A DNA stretch of 64,000 bases from DATEDA01 sp963744255 (GCA_963744255.1 CAVUSZ010000051.1:1-64000), one strand, 5' to 3'. Positions 36,923 to 45,648 are shown, counted from the first letter of the stretch. Numbers and translations are program-made. The notes: a model not told the origin generated them from the sequence alone.

Positions 36923-37549
36923 TCAGCGCGGTGGAAGCATGAGCCGCAGGCCGAGCACCGCAAGTGCGGTGCCGGCGATCCGATCCACCCACGGCTTGAT
37001 GCGCTGATAGCCGGCTTGCGCCCGCGGCGTCGAGAAGAGACAGGCAAGGGCGACGTGAAAGCCGGTCGAGTCGACGATGATGACACCGACTGCCGCGAGC
37101 TTGAGCCAGGGCGGCGAGTCGGGCGCGAGCAGCGCCGCGAACACGCTGCTGTAGAAGAGAAGTGCTTTGGGATTGGTCAGATTCGTCAGCAGACCCAGCC
37201 TGAAGGCTTGCGAATCGGTGTGCAGGACGGTGCGTTCGGGGAAGGCGGGCGCCAGGCGCGAGTCGGCAGCGCGCCACAGCCTGATGCCCAGGAATACGAG
37301 GTAGCCGCCGCCGATGAGCTTCAGCCCGTGATGCAGCCAGGCGAATCGGGCGAGCAGAACGCTAAGGCCAAGCAGCGCCGCACTCGACAACAGGCCGGCG
37401 CCGGCCGCGATTCCGAGTGCGGCGCAGACACCGGCGCGGCGGGTCTGGCTCGCCGCGGTCCGCGTGACGATGAGAACGTTCGGCCCCGGGCTAACCATGG
37501 CCAGGACGTGGACGACCAGGACGCTCGCAAGCACGGCCCAGGCGTTCAT
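36923..37549 (-). CDS. LysE/RhtB-family amino-acid exporter
   Basis: Inner-membrane protein of 208 residues with about six hydrophobic segments. The family signature MVSPGPNVLIVTRTA lies after the first segment, and GLLTNLTNPKALLFYSS near the middle. RhtB-type exporters remove amino acids such as homoserine, threonine or leucine; the substrate is not predictable here. A strong hairpin at 37562-37611 lies just upstream of its ATG. Confidence 0.9.
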   Translation of the reverse strand: MNAWAVLASVLVVHVLAMVSPGPNVLIVTRTAASQTRRAGVCAALGIAAGAGLLSSAALLGLSVLLARFAWLHHGLKLIGGGYLVFLGIRLWRAADSRLAPAFPERTVLHTDSQAFRLGLLTNLTNPKALLFYSSVFAALLAPDSPPWLKLAAVGVIIVDSTGFHVALACLFSTPRAQAGYQRIKPWVDRIAGTALAVLGLRLMLPPR

Positions 37550-37561
37550 GTCATGAAAGGC

Positions 37562-37611
37562 GCGCCGGTCGATCCCCGGGCGGGGAGGGGCCGCTAGGAA
37601 TCGACCGGCGC
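37562..37611. repeat. 12-bp perfect inverted repeat upstream of the LysE gene
   Basis: GCGCCGGTCGAT (37562-37573) and ATCGACCGGCGC (37600-37611) are perfectly complementary. The 26-base loop holds a second stem, CCCC...GGGG. It lies 13 bp upstream of the exporter's ATG and ~80 bp beyond the MetE-like stop. It could be a terminator of the MetE-like gene or a leader hairpin of the exporter; no T tract is present. Confidence 0.6.
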
Positions 37612-37691
37612 CAAGGAACCGTGGCGTACCACGCCCGGGTGCTGCACAGGCCGATGCGGTTCGGCGCGTGCGCCGATCGGCCGCCGCCCGC

Positions 37692-38864
37692 TCACTTCAC
37701 GCCGAGCTTCTCCGCGGCCATCCGCGTTCCGTCGATGCGGTTCTTGATCTTCTGGAACGCGATTTCCCGCGCGTAGTCCGGCGAACCGTGATTGGGCTTC
37801 TCGTCGATGCTGAACGGCGAGAACCCGCAGTCATCCGTCGAGCCGAGGCGCTCCTTCGGGATGTGTTTCGCGGCCGCGACCAGGTGATCGCAGATCTCCT
37901 GCGGGCTCTCGGGCCGCGGGCTCTGCGTCACGCAAACGCCGACGTAGCACATCTGCGCGACCCCGTTGGCGTCGTCACGGCTGTGCTGCCCGATCAGCTT
38001 GTGCACCCGCTCCCGGTCCGCTCGCTCGCGAGCTGGATCAGGAAGTATCCGGCGTTGATCTTGAACATGCTCGGGAGCAGATCGTTGTAATCGACGTCGG
38101 CGCTGTGTACCGAATCGCGGTCGCCCCCGGGGCAGGTGTGGACGCCGATCCGCATCCGCTCCTCCGGCGTGAAACGGTCGATCACGCGGTTGTTGAGTTC
38201 GATGAAGTGCGGGAGCATGTTGCGGCCCGTCCATGGGTTCCGGGGATCGTTCCGCGTAGCGAGCCGCCCCTCGGTGAAATCGACCGAGACCCTGGCCGCT
38301 CCGGCCGCGAAGGCGCGCCGGATGTCCTTCTCGCACTCGTTGCACAGGTCTTCCTCGAACTGTGCCCGGGAATAGCCGGGCACCTCCTGATCCAGGGGAT
38401 AGAGGAGGGCGAGCATCGAGGGCGCGATGACCGCCTGCTTCATCGGTTTCTTGGCGAGCTTGATCGATTTCGCCAGCGTGTCGGCCGCGAACGTCTTGTA
38501 CCGGAACGGGCCGCCCGTCAGGCGGGGCAGCTGCCGGTGGTGCCCGTCGGCGAAGATGGCGAAGTACTGGCCGCCCCCGGCGAGATTGGGAGCAAGGCCG
38601 GTCCCTGCGAGCGTGTCGGTAATCGGATAGGTCGCGAAGCTCGACCATCGCTGCTCGCCGTCCGAGATGATCGGCGACCCGGTGGCCTCGAAGCGCTTGA
38701 TCGAATCCCGGACGGCCTCTTCCTGCTCGGCTTCCAGCTGCTCTTTGGATGATCTTGGCGGCATCGTAGGCAGCGTACGCGGCCTGAAGCTTGGCAGGCC
38801 GGGGCAGGGAACCAACGGGCTCGGTCGGAATTCCCGTATGGGTCCGCGGATCATAGCTGGCCAT
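37692..38864 (-). pseudogene. Cobalamin-independent methionine synthase-like protein (MetE C-terminal family), two frameshifts
   Basis: A zinc methyltransferase of the short, C-terminal-only MetE type. ATG at 38864 has GGAGGAG upstream and gives MASYDPRTHTGIPTEPVGSL. An extra base near 38751 and a missing base near 38025 shift and then restore the frame; between them the protein reads SKEQLEAEQEEAVRDSIKRF through INAGYFLIQLASE, then DRERVHKLIGQ. Likely zinc ligands are in VHTCPGGD and DDCGFSPF. Repaired length is about 390 residues. Such short MetE-like proteins may use other methyl donors than methyl-folate. The two compensating indels suggest sequence error. Confidence 0.85.
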
Positions 38865-38900
38865 GATTCTGTCTCCTCCATGGGTTGCCGACCGGGACGG

Positions 38901-38979
38901 CGGCCGTCAATTCTCGTTGACGGCCGCGCGGAGGAAAATCCGCGGATCGTGGTAGCGACGCTACCGGTAAACCGGTAGC
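38901..38979. repeat. Three consecutive perfect hairpins between MetE-like gene and response regulator
   Basis: Stem 1: CGGCCGTCAA (38901-38910)/TTGACGGCCG (38917-38926), 10 bp. Stem 2: CGCGGA (38927-38932)/TCCGCG (38939-38944). Stem 3: GCTACCGG (38960-38967)/CCGGTAGC (38972-38979), 8 bp. GGTAGC at 38951-38956 can also pair with GCTACC at 38960-38965, giving an alternative to stem 3. The cluster lies beyond the regulator stop and upstream of the MetE-like ATG, so it may end the regulator operon or be a 5' leader of the methyltransferase. Confidence 0.65.
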
Positions 38980-38986
38980 CGTCGCC

Positions 38987-39631
38987 TCAGGGCGAGGTCA
39001 GGCCTTCCCTGATCGCGTACCGCGTGAGCGCCGCCACCGAATGGAGATCGAGCTTGCGCATGATGTTGCGCCGGTGCACCTCGACCGTGGCGACCGAGAT
39101 ACCGAGCTGCGCGGCGATCGCCGGCGAGTGCTCGCCCTGGGTGATCAGCTTGAGCACGACGCATTCGCGCGCGCCGAGACAAGTGGGCGGCGGCGCGGTG
39201 CGCGCTGCGCCGGACTCGTAGCCGTTCAGGACCGTGCGCGCGACCTCGGGCGACAAGAAACCCTGCCCGGCGGCGAGGGCGCGGATCGCGCGCGGGAGCT
39301 CCTCCGCCGCGGCGCTCTTCGTCACGTAGCCGTCGGCGCCGGCCTTGAGCATCTCCTGCACGCACCGCTTGTCGCCGTGCGCGGACAGCGCGAGTATCCT
39401 CGCCGGCGTCCCGCAGATACGCAGCTGCCGCGCGACTTCGGTGCCGCTCATGTCGGGCAGGCCCACGTCGAGCACCAGCACGTCGGGCCCGATCCGTGCG
39501 ACGAGCTCGAGCGCCGCGCGGCCGTCGCCGGCTTCCCCGACAACCGCGATGTCACGCTCGGCCGCAAGCAGGCCGCGCAGCGCTTCGCGAAGCATCCGGT
39601 GATCGTCGACGAGGGCGACGCGAACGGTCAA
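38987..39631 (-). CDS. NarL/LuxR-family response regulator
   Basis: Two-component response regulator of 214 residues. The receiver domain has acidic residues in VALVDDHRM, the phospho-acceptor Asp55 in VLVLDVGLPDMSG and Lys105 in GYVTKSAAA. The C-terminal LuxR-type helix-turn-helix reads LGARECVVLKLITQGEHS then GISVATVEVHRRNIMRKL. The start is probably TTG at 39631, overlapping the kinase stop as TTGA. It is encoded after a TetR gene and a histidine kinase; its target genes are not known, but the divergent ThDP/ABC operon is a candidate. Confidence 0.9.
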   Translation of the reverse strand: MTVRVALVDDHRMLREALRGLLAAERDIAVVGEAGDGRAALELVARIGPDVLVLDVGLPDMSGTEVARQLRICGTPARILALSAHGDKRCVQEMLKAGADGYVTKSAAAEELPRAIRALAAGQGFLSPEVARTVLNGYESGAARTAPPPTCLGARECVVLKLITQGEHSPAIAAQLGISVATVEVHRRNIMRKLDLHSVAALTRYAIREGLTSP

Positions 39632-40434
39632 CGCACGTCCTCTGCGGCGTCGACCGCTTGCAGCGGCGCGGTCAGCGTCACCACCGTTCCGCTCCCGGGC
39701 CTGCTCGCGACCTCGGCGGCCCCGCCGATGAAGCGCAACCGTTCGCGCACGCTCGCGAGCCCGAAGCCGACCGGGCGGCGGCGCATGACCACTTCCGGGT
39801 CGAAGCCGGCGCCGCCGTCTTCCACCGTCAGCACGATCGCGCTGCCGTCGCGCCGGGCTTCGACCCGTGCCGCGTCCTGCTGGGCGTGCTTGGCGACGTT
39901 GATCAAGAGCTCGCGCACGGCACGAAACAGGATCGAACGCTCGACCCGTCCGAGCGGCTTGGGCTGGCCGTCGTCGGCGATCTCGACCGCCAGCCCGTGC
40001 ACGCGCCGCATCTCGGCGGCAAGCCACTGCAGCGCGGCAACCAGGCCGAGCTCGTCGAGCACCGCCGGACTCAGCTGAAACACGAGCGATCGGGCAGCGC
40101 GCCCGGCCTGGTCGACGAGCTCCCCCACTTCGTGCAGGTTCCGGCGCGAAGTGGCGTCGCTCGTGCTTCTTGCCAACAGCTCGATCTTGAGGAGCGCGAC
40201 GCTGAGCAGCTGGGCGAGATCGTCGTGCAGATCGCGCGCGAGCTGCCGCCGCTCGCGTTCCTCGGCCGTCGCGAGCGCGCTTGCCGCCGCGCGCAATGCC
40301 CGCGTCCGATCCTCGAGCGCCCGCTCGAGCGAGGCGACGGCCGCCTCCAGATCGTCGGGCTCGTTTCGCAGCCGCTCGCTGTCGGCGGCGAGCGCCTCGT
40401 CCCGCCGGTGCAGTTGGTCGGGAAACGCGATCAC
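39628..40434 (-). CDS. NarX-type soluble sensor histidine kinase
   Basis: Histidine kinase of 268 residues without transmembrane segments or recognised sensor domain. Residues 1-60 look like a charged coiled coil. The HisKA_3 dimerisation helix ERERRQLARDLHDDLAQLLS holds His70. The ATPase domain has RELLINVAKHA (N179), VEDGGAGFD and GFGLASVRERL. It must sense a cytoplasmic signal or a partner protein. Its ATG overlaps the stop of the TetR gene and its stop overlaps the regulator start, so all three are translationally coupled. Confidence 0.9.
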   Translation of the reverse strand: MIAFPDQLHRRDEALAADSERLRNEPDDLEAAVASLERALEDRTRALRAAASALATAEERERRQLARDLHDDLAQLLSVALLKIELLARSTSDATSRRNLHEVGELVDQAGRAARSLVFQLSPAVLDELGLVAALQWLAAEMRRVHGLAVEIADDGQPKPLGRVERSILFRAVRELLINVAKHAQQDAARVEARRDGSAIVLTVEDGGAGFDPEVVMRRRPVGFGLASVRERLRFIGGAAEVASRPGSGTVVTLTAPLQAVDAAEDVR

Positions 40435-41042
40435 GTTCGTTCTACTCCCGCTTCCTCCCGCGCCAGGAGGAGCGAGCCGATGTCCCGCGCCCGTCGCGCG
40501 GCGTCTCGGTCACCCTCGCCGGCGGCGACGATCGACCCCTTCATCAGGATGTGCCACTGCCGCGCGAAGCCGTCGGGATCGCGCACCCCGGCATCCGCGG
40601 CGAGCTGCCGCAGGAACGAGCGAATCACCTCCAGGTGGTGAACGGTGGCGCTCCGTACTGGGTGCGTCCGGTCGTCGATCTCGAGGAGGACGTTGATGAA
40701 CGAGCAGCCTTCGAAGTCGGCGCGCCGGAACCACTTGTCGAACACGTCAAAGATGGCGAGCAGGCGCTCGCGCGGCGAGCCGCCCCGGCGCTCCACCTCC
40801 GTCTGCAGCCAGGCGCGGGTCCACAGCTCCTCCCGGCGCCGCAGGAACGCGAGCGCGAGGTGGTCCTTCGAGGGGTAGTGGCGGTAGAGCGTCATCTTCG
40901 CCACGCCCGAACGGGCGATCACGGTGTCGACGCCCACCGCCCGGATCCCGTGGCGGGAGAAGAGGTCGTAAGCGGTCTGGAGGATGCGCTCGCGGGCGTC
41001 GACGGCGGGTCGGCTGCGGCGGCGCGCGGCGGTCTGCGGCAT
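40431..41042 (-). CDS. TetR/AcrR-family transcriptional regulator
   Basis: Repressor-type regulator of 203 residues. The N-terminal helix-turn-helix reads ARERILQTAYDLFSRHGIRA then VIARSGVAKMTLYRHYPSKD. The C-terminal domain (FEGCSFINVLLEIDD) would bind a small ligand. A palindrome AGACTG-AA-CCGTCT lies 21 bp upstream of its ATG, fitting autoregulation. It is the first gene of an operon with a histidine kinase and a response regulator, and is divergent from a ThDP-enzyme/ABC operon. Confidence 0.92.
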   Translation of the reverse strand: MPQTAARRRSRPAVDARERILQTAYDLFSRHGIRAVGVDTVIARSGVAKMTLYRHYPSKDHLALAFLRRREELWTRAWLQTEVERRGGSPRERLLAIFDVFDKWFRRADFEGCSFINVLLEIDDRTHPVRSATVHHLEVIRSFLRQLAADAGVRDPDGFARQWHILMKGSIVAAGEGDRDAARRARDIGSLLLAREEAGVERT

Positions 41043-41063
41043 GCGGACGATCTCGCCGGTGCG

Positions 41064-41077
41064 AGACTGAACCGTCT
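41064..41077. promoter_or_regulatory. Palindromic TetR-type operator
   Basis: AGACTG-AA-CCGTCT is a 6-2-6 inverted repeat with one mismatch, of the AGAC...GTCT type bound by several TetR-family repressors. It lies 21 bp upstream of the TetR ATG, where binding would block transcription of that operon. Confidence 0.55.
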
Positions 41078-41289
41078 GCCTCGGACCGGGCTTCAGTGGG
41101 ATGGAAGCGATGTTAGCACGATACAGGTGGGTCTACTTCGATCTCGGCTACGTGCGGTCGCCGGCCGGGCGCATGACAGTCCGCGGGCAAGCCCCTGCCC
41201 ACACGGCGTAGATGCGCCCGACCGCGCGACCCGACAGTAGGGCCGGCCGCGGCTCGCCGGCCCGGATGGATCAACCGTAGCCCGCACGC

Positions 41290-41295
41290 TATAGT
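41290..41295 (+). promoter_or_regulatory. Putative -10 element of the ThDP/ABC operon
   Basis: TATAGT matches the -10 consensus at five of six positions. A start point near 41302 would give a leader of about 38 bases before the ATG at 41340. The -35 is weak (TGGATC at 41267-41272, 17-bp spacer). Confidence 0.35.
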
Positions 41296-41339
41296 GACCG
41301 CGCCATGATCGGGATCCGCGAACCAACCGGATACGCGCG

Positions 41340-43133
41340 ATGGACATGAAGAACGGCGTGACGCCCGCACCTGCGCTCGAGACCCCGCTGCCGCCGACCG
41401 CGCCGGCAACCTGGTGGGCCAGCGACGCCGTCGCCGCCGCCTTGCGTGCGCTGGAGGTCCCGTTCGTCGCACTCAACCCCGGCGCGAGCTTCCGCGGCCT
41501 CCACGACAGTCTCGTCAACTACCTCGGCAACGAGCGGCCGCAGATGTTGCTCTGCCTGCACGAGGAGCACACGGTGGCGATCGCTCATGGCTACTACCGC
41601 GTGTCGGGGCGGATGATGGCCGCGGCCGTGCACGCCAACGTCGGGCTGATGCACGCAACGATGGCGATCTTCAACGCTTGGTGCGACCGCGTGCCGGTGC
41701 TCGTGCTCGGCGCGACCGGTCCGGTCGACGCGGCGAAGCGGCGGCCGTGGATCGACTGGATCCACACCGCGCGCGACCAGGGCGCGCTCGTGCGCGACTA
41801 CACCAAGTGGGACGACCAGCCCGCTTCAGCCGCGGCGGCGCAGGAGTCGATCATGCGCGCGGCGCTTCTTGCCCGGACCGCGCCGCGCGGGCCCGTGTAC
41901 GTGTGCCTCGACGCCGGGCTGCAGGAGTCGCGGCTCGACGCGGCCCCGCCTGCGCCCGATGCGTCCCGCTTCACGCCGCCGCCGCCGGCGCAGCCCTTGC
42001 CGGCGACAATCGAGCACGCGGCGAAGCTGCTCGGCAGCGCCGCGCAGCCCCTGATCCTCGCCGGCCGGGTCGGTCGCGGCGGCGAGGCGTGGCGCGAGCG
42101 CGTCGCCCTCGCCGAGAAGCTCGGCGCGCGCGTGATGACTGACATCAAGCAGGCGGCAGCGTTTCCGACCGATCACCCGCTGCATCCGGTGCCGCCCGCG
42201 ACCTTCCTCTCGCCGGCGGGCGCCGAACTCGTGCGCTCGGCCGACGTGATCCTCAGCCTCGACTGGAACGATCTCGCCGGCGTGCTGAAGAGTGCATACG
42301 GCGCCGCGCCGGTGGCGGCGAGGGTGATCCAGGCGTCGGTCGATCTCCACGCTCACCGCGGGTGGAGCATGGACCACCAAGGGCTGCCGCCGGTCGATTG
42401 CCATCTGCTCGCCGAACCCGATGTCGCGGTGCCGCTGCTCATGGCGGCGCTCGAGCGGACGGTGCCGGCAGCGTCGGTACCTGCGCGACCGGCGCCTGCG
42501 CCAGCGCCGGTGGACAGTGGGCTCACGGTCGCGACCGTGGCGGCAACGCTCAACGACGCGCTCGGCGACGCCGACGCATGCTTCGTCCGCGTGCCGCTCA
42601 GCTGGGGCGGCGACTACCGGGCGTTCCGCCACCCGCTCGACTTCATCGGTTACGACGGCGGCGCCGGGATCGGCTCCGGCCCCGGCATGGCGGTCGGCGC
42701 GGCGCTTGCACTCCGCGGCTCGGCCCGCATCCCGGTCGCGTTCATGGGCGACGGCGATTTCCTGATGGGTGTCACCGCGTTCTGGACGGCGACGCACTAC
42801 CGGATTCCGCTCCTCGTCGTCGTTGCGAACAACCGCTCGTTCTTCAACGACGAGCTGCACCAGGAACGGGTCGCGCGCGAGCGCGGCCGGCCGGTCGAGA
42901 ACCGCTGGATCGGCCAGCGCATCGACGGACCGGACATCGACCTCGCGGCGATGGCGCGCGCTCAGGGCGCGCTCGGGTTCGGCCCGGTGAGCGACCGGGG
43001 CGAGCTTGCCCCGGCGCTGCGCGCAGCGATCGACGCCGTGCGCGGCGGCGCGGTTGCGGTGGTGGATGCGCGCGTTGCCACCGGGTACCACGGGACGATG
43101 TCCACTGGCATGCTGCGCACCGGCAAGACCTGA
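41340..43133 (+). CDS. Thiamine-diphosphate-dependent enzyme (acetolactate synthase/decarboxylase superfamily)
   Basis: ThDP enzyme of 597 residues with the three-domain layout of the family: N-terminal Pyr domain with the catalytic Glu near residue 75 (CLHEEHTVAIAHGYY), middle domain (AQPLILAGRVGRGGEAW) and C-terminal PP domain with the ThDP motif starting at GDGDFLMG near residue 470 and ending in VVVANNRS. It could be a 2-oxoacid decarboxylase, carboligase or sulfoacetaldehyde-type enzyme; the sequence does not decide. Followed 6 bp downstream by a NitT/TauT-type ABC importer, it probably acts on the imported compound. ATGs at 41340 and 41346 are both possible. Confidence 0.85.
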   Translation: MDMKNGVTPAPALETPLPPTAPATWWASDAVAAALRALEVPFVALNPGASFRGLHDSLVNYLGNERPQMLLCLHEEHTVAIAHGYYRVSGRMMAAAVHANVGLMHATMAIFNAWCDRVPVLVLGATGPVDAAKRRPWIDWIHTARDQGALVRDYTKWDDQPASAAAAQESIMRAALLARTAPRGPVYVCLDAGLQESRLDAAPPAPDASRFTPPPPAQPLPATIEHAAKLLGSAAQPLILAGRVGRGGEAWRERVALAEKLGARVMTDIKQAAAFPTDHPLHPVPPATFLSPAGAELVRSADVILSLDWNDLAGVLKSAYGAAPVAARVIQASVDLHAHRGWSMDHQGLPPVDCHLLAEPDVAVPLLMAALERTVPAASVPARPAPAPAPVDSGLTVATVAATLNDALGDADACFVRVPLSWGGDYRAFRHPLDFIGYDGGAGIGSGPGMAVGAALALRGSARIPVAFMGDGDFLMGVTAFWTATHYRIPLLVVVANNRSFFNDELHQERVARERGRPVENRWIGQRIDGPDIDLAAMARAQGALGFGPVSDRGELAPALRAAIDAVRGGAVAVVDARVATGYHGTMSTGMLRTGKT

Positions 43134-43139
43134 GCTCTC

Positions 43140-43925
43140 GTGCTCACGCTAGAGCGCATCACGAAGCGCTTCGCGATCCCCGGCGGTGAGCTCACCGCCG
43201 TGGACGGCGTCGCACTCGAGGTCCCGCAGGGGCGCTTTGTCGCGGTGATCGGGCCGAGCGGCTGCGGCAAGTCGACGCTCTTCAACATCATCGGCGGCCT
43301 CGTCGACGGCTACGAAGGCCGGGTGCTGATCGACGGGCACGCGGTCGATGGCACGCATCGCCACGTCGGCATGGTGTTCCAGGAAGAGTCGACCTTTCCC
43401 TGGCTCACGACGCTCGAGAACGTCGCGTTCCCGCTCGATGTCGCCGGCATGCCGAAGCCGGCGCGGCGCGCTCGCGCGCAGGCGCTGCTCAAGCTCGTCG
43501 GTCTCGACGGCTTCGAGGACCGCTACCCGTCGGAGCTCTCCGGCGGCATGCGCCAGCGCACGGCGATCGCGCGCACGCTCGCCTGCGAGCCCAAGCTGCT
43601 GCTGATGGACGAGCCCTTCGGCGCGCTCGACGAGCAGACGCGGCTCCTGCTCGGCGACCAGGTGCTGCGCCTCCACGGCGAGCTCGGGCAGACGACGCTG
43701 CTCATCACCCACAGCATCACCGAGGCGGTGCAGCTAGCCGACCAGGTCGTCGTCATGACCTACCGGCCGGGGCGGGTGAAGCGCATCGTGGACATCGACC
43801 TGCCGCGACCCCGCACGTCGGCGATCGTGGCAAGCCCCGAGTTCGGGCGGCTCGTCGCCGCGATCTGGAACGACCTCCGCGAGGAGGCCTCGCGCGGAAT
43901 GCAGGACACCGAAGCGCGGGTCTGA
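43140..43925 (+). CDS. NitT/TauT-type ABC transporter ATPase
   Basis: ATP-binding subunit of 261 residues. Walker A GPSGCGKSTL (~38-47), Q-loop region VFQEESTFPWL, signature LSGGMRQRTAIART, Walker B LLLMDEPFGALDEQT and switch His in LLITHSITEAV. The FPWLTTLENVAFPLDV segment is typical of nitrate/sulfonate/taurine importers. The start is GTG at 43140, 6 bp after the ThDP enzyme. It is followed by the binding protein and two permeases. Confidence 0.92.
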   Translation: MLTLERITKRFAIPGGELTAVDGVALEVPQGRFVAVIGPSGCGKSTLFNIIGGLVDGYEGRVLIDGHAVDGTHRHVGMVFQEESTFPWLTTLENVAFPLDVAGMPKPARRARAQALLKLVGLDGFEDRYPSELSGGMRQRTAIARTLACEPKLLLMDEPFGALDEQTRLLLGDQVLRLHGELGQTTLLITHSITEAVQLADQVVVMTYRPGRVKRIVDIDLPRPRTSAIVASPEFGRLVAAIWNDLREEASRGMQDTEARV

Positions 43926-43943
43926 GCAACGGAGGAGGGAGCG

Positions 43944-44906
43944 ATGGGTGCTGTCCTGAGAGCTGTCGCAGGGGTCGGAATCGCCGCGGCGCTTGCGGGC
44001 GCCGCCGCCGCGCAGGACAAGGTCCGCGCGGCCGTCGGCCAGCGCGGCAACTGGGACACGCTGTTCATCTCGCAGGGGGTGGAGGCCGGGATCTTCAAGC
44101 GCGAAAGCATCGACGTCGAGATCACCTGGACGCGCGGCGGCGCGGAAACGCTGCAGGCGGTGATCACCGACAGCGCCGATGTCGCGGTCGCGAACGGCAT
44201 CCCCGGCGTGATCGGTGCGATCGTGAAGGGCGCGCCGGTGAGGATCGTGAGCGCGCAGATGACCGGCGCACCGGATCTCTACTGGTACGTCCGCGCCGAC
44301 AGCCCCGTGAAGACGATGCAGGACATGAACGGCCGCACCATGGCGTACTCGCGGCCGGGCGCGTCTTCGGAGCAGGTCGCGCTCGCGATCGCCGAGCACG
44401 CCGGGGTGAAGCCCAAACTCGTCTCCGCCGGCGGCATTCCGGATACGCGCACCCTGGTGATGTCGGGCCAGCTCGACGCAGGCTGGGCGGTGCCTCACTT
44501 CAACCTGGACCTCGTCGCGGAGGGCAAGATCCGGATCATCGCGCGCGGGTCGGACGTCCCGGCGCTCAACGACCAGACGGTGCGCGTGAATGCCGCGGGC
44601 ACGAAGTTCCTCACCGGCCGGCGCGACGTCGCGCGCCGCTTCATGAAGGCCTATCACGAGTCGATCGAGTGGGTGTACGCGAATCCCGAGAAATCGATCG
44701 CGTTCTACGCCCAGTTCAACAAGGTCCCGTCCCAGATCGCGCAGCAGACGTTCGACAGCTTTCCGAAGCAGTCGGTCGCGGGCTGGCCGGTGAGGGGACT
44801 CAAGCAGAACCTCGCCGAGGCGCTCCAGCAGAAGCAACTCGAGAAGCCGCTCGGCGAGGCCGAAGCGCAGAAGCTCCTCTTCGATTTCGTGTTCGAGGCG
44901 AAGTGA
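43944..44906 (+). CDS. NitT/TauT-type periplasmic substrate-binding protein
   Basis: Binding protein of 320 residues with a signal peptide (MGAVLRAVAGVGIAAALAGA, cleaved near AAAQ). The NMT1/SsuA-like fold is indicated by LFISQGVEAGIFKRESIDVE, SADVAVANGIPG, the hinge segment NGRTMAYSRPGASSEQVA and LVMSGQLDAGWAVPH. It has GGAGGGAG upstream. The ligand is not predictable: relatives bind sulfonates, nitrate, pyrimidine precursors or aromatic acids. Confidence 0.9.
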   Translation: MGAVLRAVAGVGIAAALAGAAAAQDKVRAAVGQRGNWDTLFISQGVEAGIFKRESIDVEITWTRGGAETLQAVITDSADVAVANGIPGVIGAIVKGAPVRIVSAQMTGAPDLYWYVRADSPVKTMQDMNGRTMAYSRPGASSEQVALAIAEHAGVKPKLVSAGGIPDTRTLVMSGQLDAGWAVPHFNLDLVAEGKIRIIARGSDVPALNDQTVRVNAAGTKFLTGRRDVARRFMKAYHESIEWVYANPEKSIAFYAQFNKVPSQIAQQTFDSFPKQSVAGWPVRGLKQNLAEALQQKQLEKPLGEAEAQKLLFDFVFEAK

Positions 44907-44910
44907 GCCC

Positions 44911-45648
44911 ATGACGGCGGCGCGCGCGGGGCTCGCCGGCGTCGCCGCGGTCGCCGCGCTCCTCGAGGGCGCGATCCGCGCGGGGCTCGTCTCTGCGCTG
45001 GTGATCGCGCCGCCGTCCCGTCTTCCGGCGGGATACGCGAAGCTCTGGGCCGAGGGTTTCGTCGTGCAGCCGTTTGCCCTCACGCTGGGCCAGGCGCTCG
45101 CGGCGACCGCAGGAGCGGCGCTCGTCGGCATCCCTTGGGGCTATCTCCTCTGGCGGAAGCCCGCGCTCGGCCGGGCGTACGAGCCGTGGATCGGCGCGGC
45201 GTTCGCGGCGCCGACGATCCTGCTATTTCCACTCTTCCTCGTGATCTTCGGCCGCGGGTATGCGACGACGATTTTCGTCGGCTTCATCGCCGCGGTGATT
45301 CCGGTGACGCTCAAGACGCGCGAAGCGTTCCTCGGCGTGCCCAAGGTGCTGCTCGACGTCGGCCGCAGCTTTCGCCTTTCCGGCGCGCAGGCGCTCGCGC
45401 GCATCGCTTTCCCGGCTGCAGTGCCGGCGATCTTCACCGGCCTGCGGCTGGGGCTGATCTACGCGCTCGTCAACATCATCGGCATGGAGTTCCTGATCGA
45501 CTTCGGCGGCCTGGGGCGGGTCGTGTCGGAGATGTATTTCCGCTACGAGATCCCGGCGATGTACGCCGCGATCCTGCTGATCGTCGCGGTGAGCTGGCTC
45601 GTCCTCGCCGCGCTCGCGCGGATCGAGACATGGCTGAGACCGCGTTAG
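44911..45648 (+). CDS. ABC transporter permease (NitT/TauT type), first
   Basis: Inner-membrane permease of 245 residues with about six hydrophobic segments. The cytoplasmic EAA-like loop, which docks on the ATPase, is VLLDVGRSFRLSGAQALARI followed by FPAAVPAIFTGLRLGL. Its stop overlaps the start of the second permease by 19 bases. Most NitT/TauT importers use one permease as a homodimer, so two adjacent genes suggest a heterodimer. Confidence 0.9.
   Translation: MTAARAGLAGVAAVAALLEGAIRAGLVSALVIAPPSRLPAGYAKLWAEGFVVQPFALTLGQALAATAGAALVGIPWGYLLWRKPALGRAYEPWIGAAFAAPTILLFPLFLVIFGRGYATTIFVGFIAAVIPVTLKTREAFLGVPKVLLDVGRSFRLSGAQALARIAFPAAVPAIFTGLRLGLIYALVNIIGMEFLIDFGGLGRVVSEMYFRYEIPAMYAAILLIVAVSWLVLAALARIETWLRPR

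Larger units (their letters stand above)
41043..41339. other. 297-bp divergent regulatory region
   Basis: No gene is supported here apart from a 14-codon upstream reading frame starting at 41305. The region separates the TetR-HK-RR operon (minus) from the ThDP/ABC operon (plus). It contains the palindromic operator at 41064-41077 and a -10-like TATAGT at 41290-41295. Confidence 0.6.
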
